Below, one piece after another: positions 63,061-64,000 of a stretch of DNA of 64,000 bases. Position 1 is the first letter of the stretch. Each line of letters starts with the position of its first letter. The notes under the pieces were generated by a model. It saw only the letters and a list, made by a program, of their open reading frames with translations. It was not told where the DNA came from and made no database searches. This DNA comes from Parasedimentitalea maritima. GTDB lineage: Bacteria; Pseudomonadota; Alphaproteobacteria; Rhodobacterales; Rhodobacteraceae. The position numbers and the translations under genes were made by a program. The stretch is taken from assembly GCF_005771405.1 (NCBI RefSeq), contig NZ_VAUA01000001.1, positions 1 to 64,000 of the forward strand, in the 5' to 3' direction.

Positions 63061-63185
63061 TGTTGGCCAACTTGGGATGGCCGGCACGCGGTATGGTTGT
63101 GCTTGGCCATTGGCGTTTGATGCGATTGTGAGGGTGAGTGCATGGCCAGTTTAGGCCGCCAAAAACGGGACGTATGAGGCGCGGA

Positions 63186-64000
63186 ATGACACAAGAAAAA
63201 TGGAGCCAACTGAGGCAACGGTTGCTCAAGACAGTTGGACAAAACAATTATACAACGTGGATTGAACCACTTGAATTTGACGAATTGGAAGGCGGCGTGG
63301 CGGTGTTCCATGTGCCAACCAATTTTATGGGTAATTATGTTAGCCAGAATTTCGCAGATCTTATTCTGCACGAGTTCACCCTATCAGGTGAGCCGGTCCA
63401 GCGCTTGTCGTTTAAAGTTGCAGCCAACTCACCAGTCCGCCCGGCCCGTGCACCTGAGCGTGCCGAAGAACCGTTTGTGGAGCTGACTGATCTAAACGAA
63501 GCTGCCGACACCGCTACATCAGCAGTTTCGACTCCTGCGTCGAATACCACTGGGCAGAACACGATGGGATCGCTGCAGGCCGCACCTCTTGATCCACGGT
63601 TCACGTTTGACAGCTTTGTAGTTGGTAAGCCAAACGAGCTGGCCCATGCGGCGGCACGTCGAGTCGGTGAAGGTGGACCCGTCACCTTTAACCCGCTGGT
63701 ACTGTATGGTGGTGTTGGTTTGGGTAAGACACACCTGATGCACGCAATTGCCTGGGAGCTGACCGCGCGGAACCCAGACTTGAATGTGCTGTACCTTTCA
63801 GCTGAACAATTCATGTATCGGTTTGTGCAGGCATTGCGTGAACGTCGGATGATGGATTTCAAACATCTGTTCCGGTCTGTTGACGTGCTGATGGTTGATG
63901 ATGTGCAATTCATCGCCGGCAAGGGCTCAACTCAGGAAGAGTTTTTCCACACCTTTAACGCTCTGGTAGACCAGAATAAACAGATCATCATTTCCGCGGA
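63186..64000 (+). CDS. dnaA: Chromosomal replication initiator DnaA, C-terminus cut by window edge
   Basis: The open frame from ATG 63186 runs to the window end (271 full codons). Domain I (1-80; MTQEKWSQLRQRLLKTVGQN), a variable acidic linker (about 85-135), then the AAA+ domain: FTFDSFVVGKPNELAHAAAR, Walker A LYGGVGLGKTHLMHAIAW (about 175-190), Walker B VDVLMVDDVQFIAGKGS. The DNA-binding domain IV is outside the window. GAGGCGCGGA precedes the ATG; an in-frame ATG at 63174 would add four residues. DnaA binds DnaA boxes and opens the origin. Confidence 0.97.
   Translation, partial: MTQEKWSQLRQRLLKTVGQNNYTTWIEPLEFDELEGGVAVFHVPTNFMGNYVSQNFADLILHEFTLSGEPVQRLSFKVAANSPVRPARAPERAEEPFVELTDLNEAADTATSAVSTPASNTTGQNTMGSLQAAPLDPRFTFDSFVVGKPNELAHAAARRVGEGGPVTFNPLVLYGGVGLGKTHLMHAIAWELTARNPDLNVLYLSAEQFMYRFVQALRERRMMDFKHLFRSVDVLMVDDVQFIAGKGSTQEEFFHTFNALVDQNKQIIISA

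Noticed and set aside
62806-63371. Leftward open frames in the dnaA upstream region
   Set aside because: Composition is His/Pro/Cys-rich and unlike local proteins; one overlaps dnaA. Treated as noncoding.
1-64000. CRISPR array, prophage, insertion sequence, tRNA or rRNA
   Set aside because: No regularly spaced repeats, transposase or phage genes, cloverleaf or rRNA segment was noticed on reading; tRNA absence was not checked by a dedicated program.

Overview
The window is one contiguous piece of an alphaproteobacterial chromosome, best fitting the Roseobacter group (Rhodobacterales). Supporting signs are the flagellar gene set at the left edge, the serB / serC-serA arrangement, an IalB-like exported protein, two complete polyamine ABC importers, a histidine-utilisation (hut) cluster of the formimidoylglutamate-deiminase type, a ubiE-ubiB pair diverging from mutM, and rpsT next to dnaA at the right edge. 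The assignment rests on gene content and protein character; no database search was run. The right end is probably close to the chromosomal replication origin because dnaA starts there and runs out of the window.

Layout. 1-3.9 kb: flagellar genes (partial flagellin, FlgN-like and rod-binding proteins leftward; fliK and flgD rightward). 4-17.6 kb: a polyamine island, with an aminoglycoside-phosphotransferase-like kinase, a leftward FAD oxidase plus potFGHI-type importer, then rightward a GntR regulator, a putrescine-type aminotransferase and a second importer (ATPase, binding protein, two unusual permeases). 17.6-25 kb: housekeeping (lytic transglycosylase, WYL regulator diverging from a GST/DUF1801 pair, RNase R, TIGR04282 protein, dapE). 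25-28.5 kb: a glutamate-receptor-like ion channel, a small unknown gene and a Hint-domain surface protein. 28.5-36.5 kb: hutC, hutD, hutF and the hutI-hutH-hutG-hutU operon. 36.5-44.9 kb: dapD, a GntR regulator with a Ser/Thr dehydratase, a LOG-family protein, rlmN, an IalB-like protein, asparaginase, and an ArsR-SRPBCC-YCII operon. 44.9-54.8 kb: TSUP transporter, serB, an AI-2E family transporter, serC-serA, a ClpP-like peptidase, a phosphoesterase and the kbl-tdh threonine-to-glycine operon. 55-64 kb: GAF and AAA genes, XRE-cupin regulator, thiolase, ubiE-ubiB, mutM, enoyl-CoA hydratase, rpsT, and dnaA with a 557-base structured upstream region.

Much of the window is nitrogen and amino-acid metabolism: polyamine uptake and transamination, histidine to glutamate, asparagine to aspartate, serine synthesis and threonine cleavage. 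Operons are tight, with many ATGA (4-nt) or TGATG (1-nt) overlaps. No tRNA, rRNA, insertion sequence, prophage or CRISPR array was seen. The points most worth follow-up are the ligand-gated channel with an altered selectivity filter (25.3 kb), the enlarged permeases and matching hairpins of the polyamine importers, the threonine dehydrogenase that has lost its structural zinc cysteines, the dnaA upstream region, and a dispersed hairpin repeat present at least twice.
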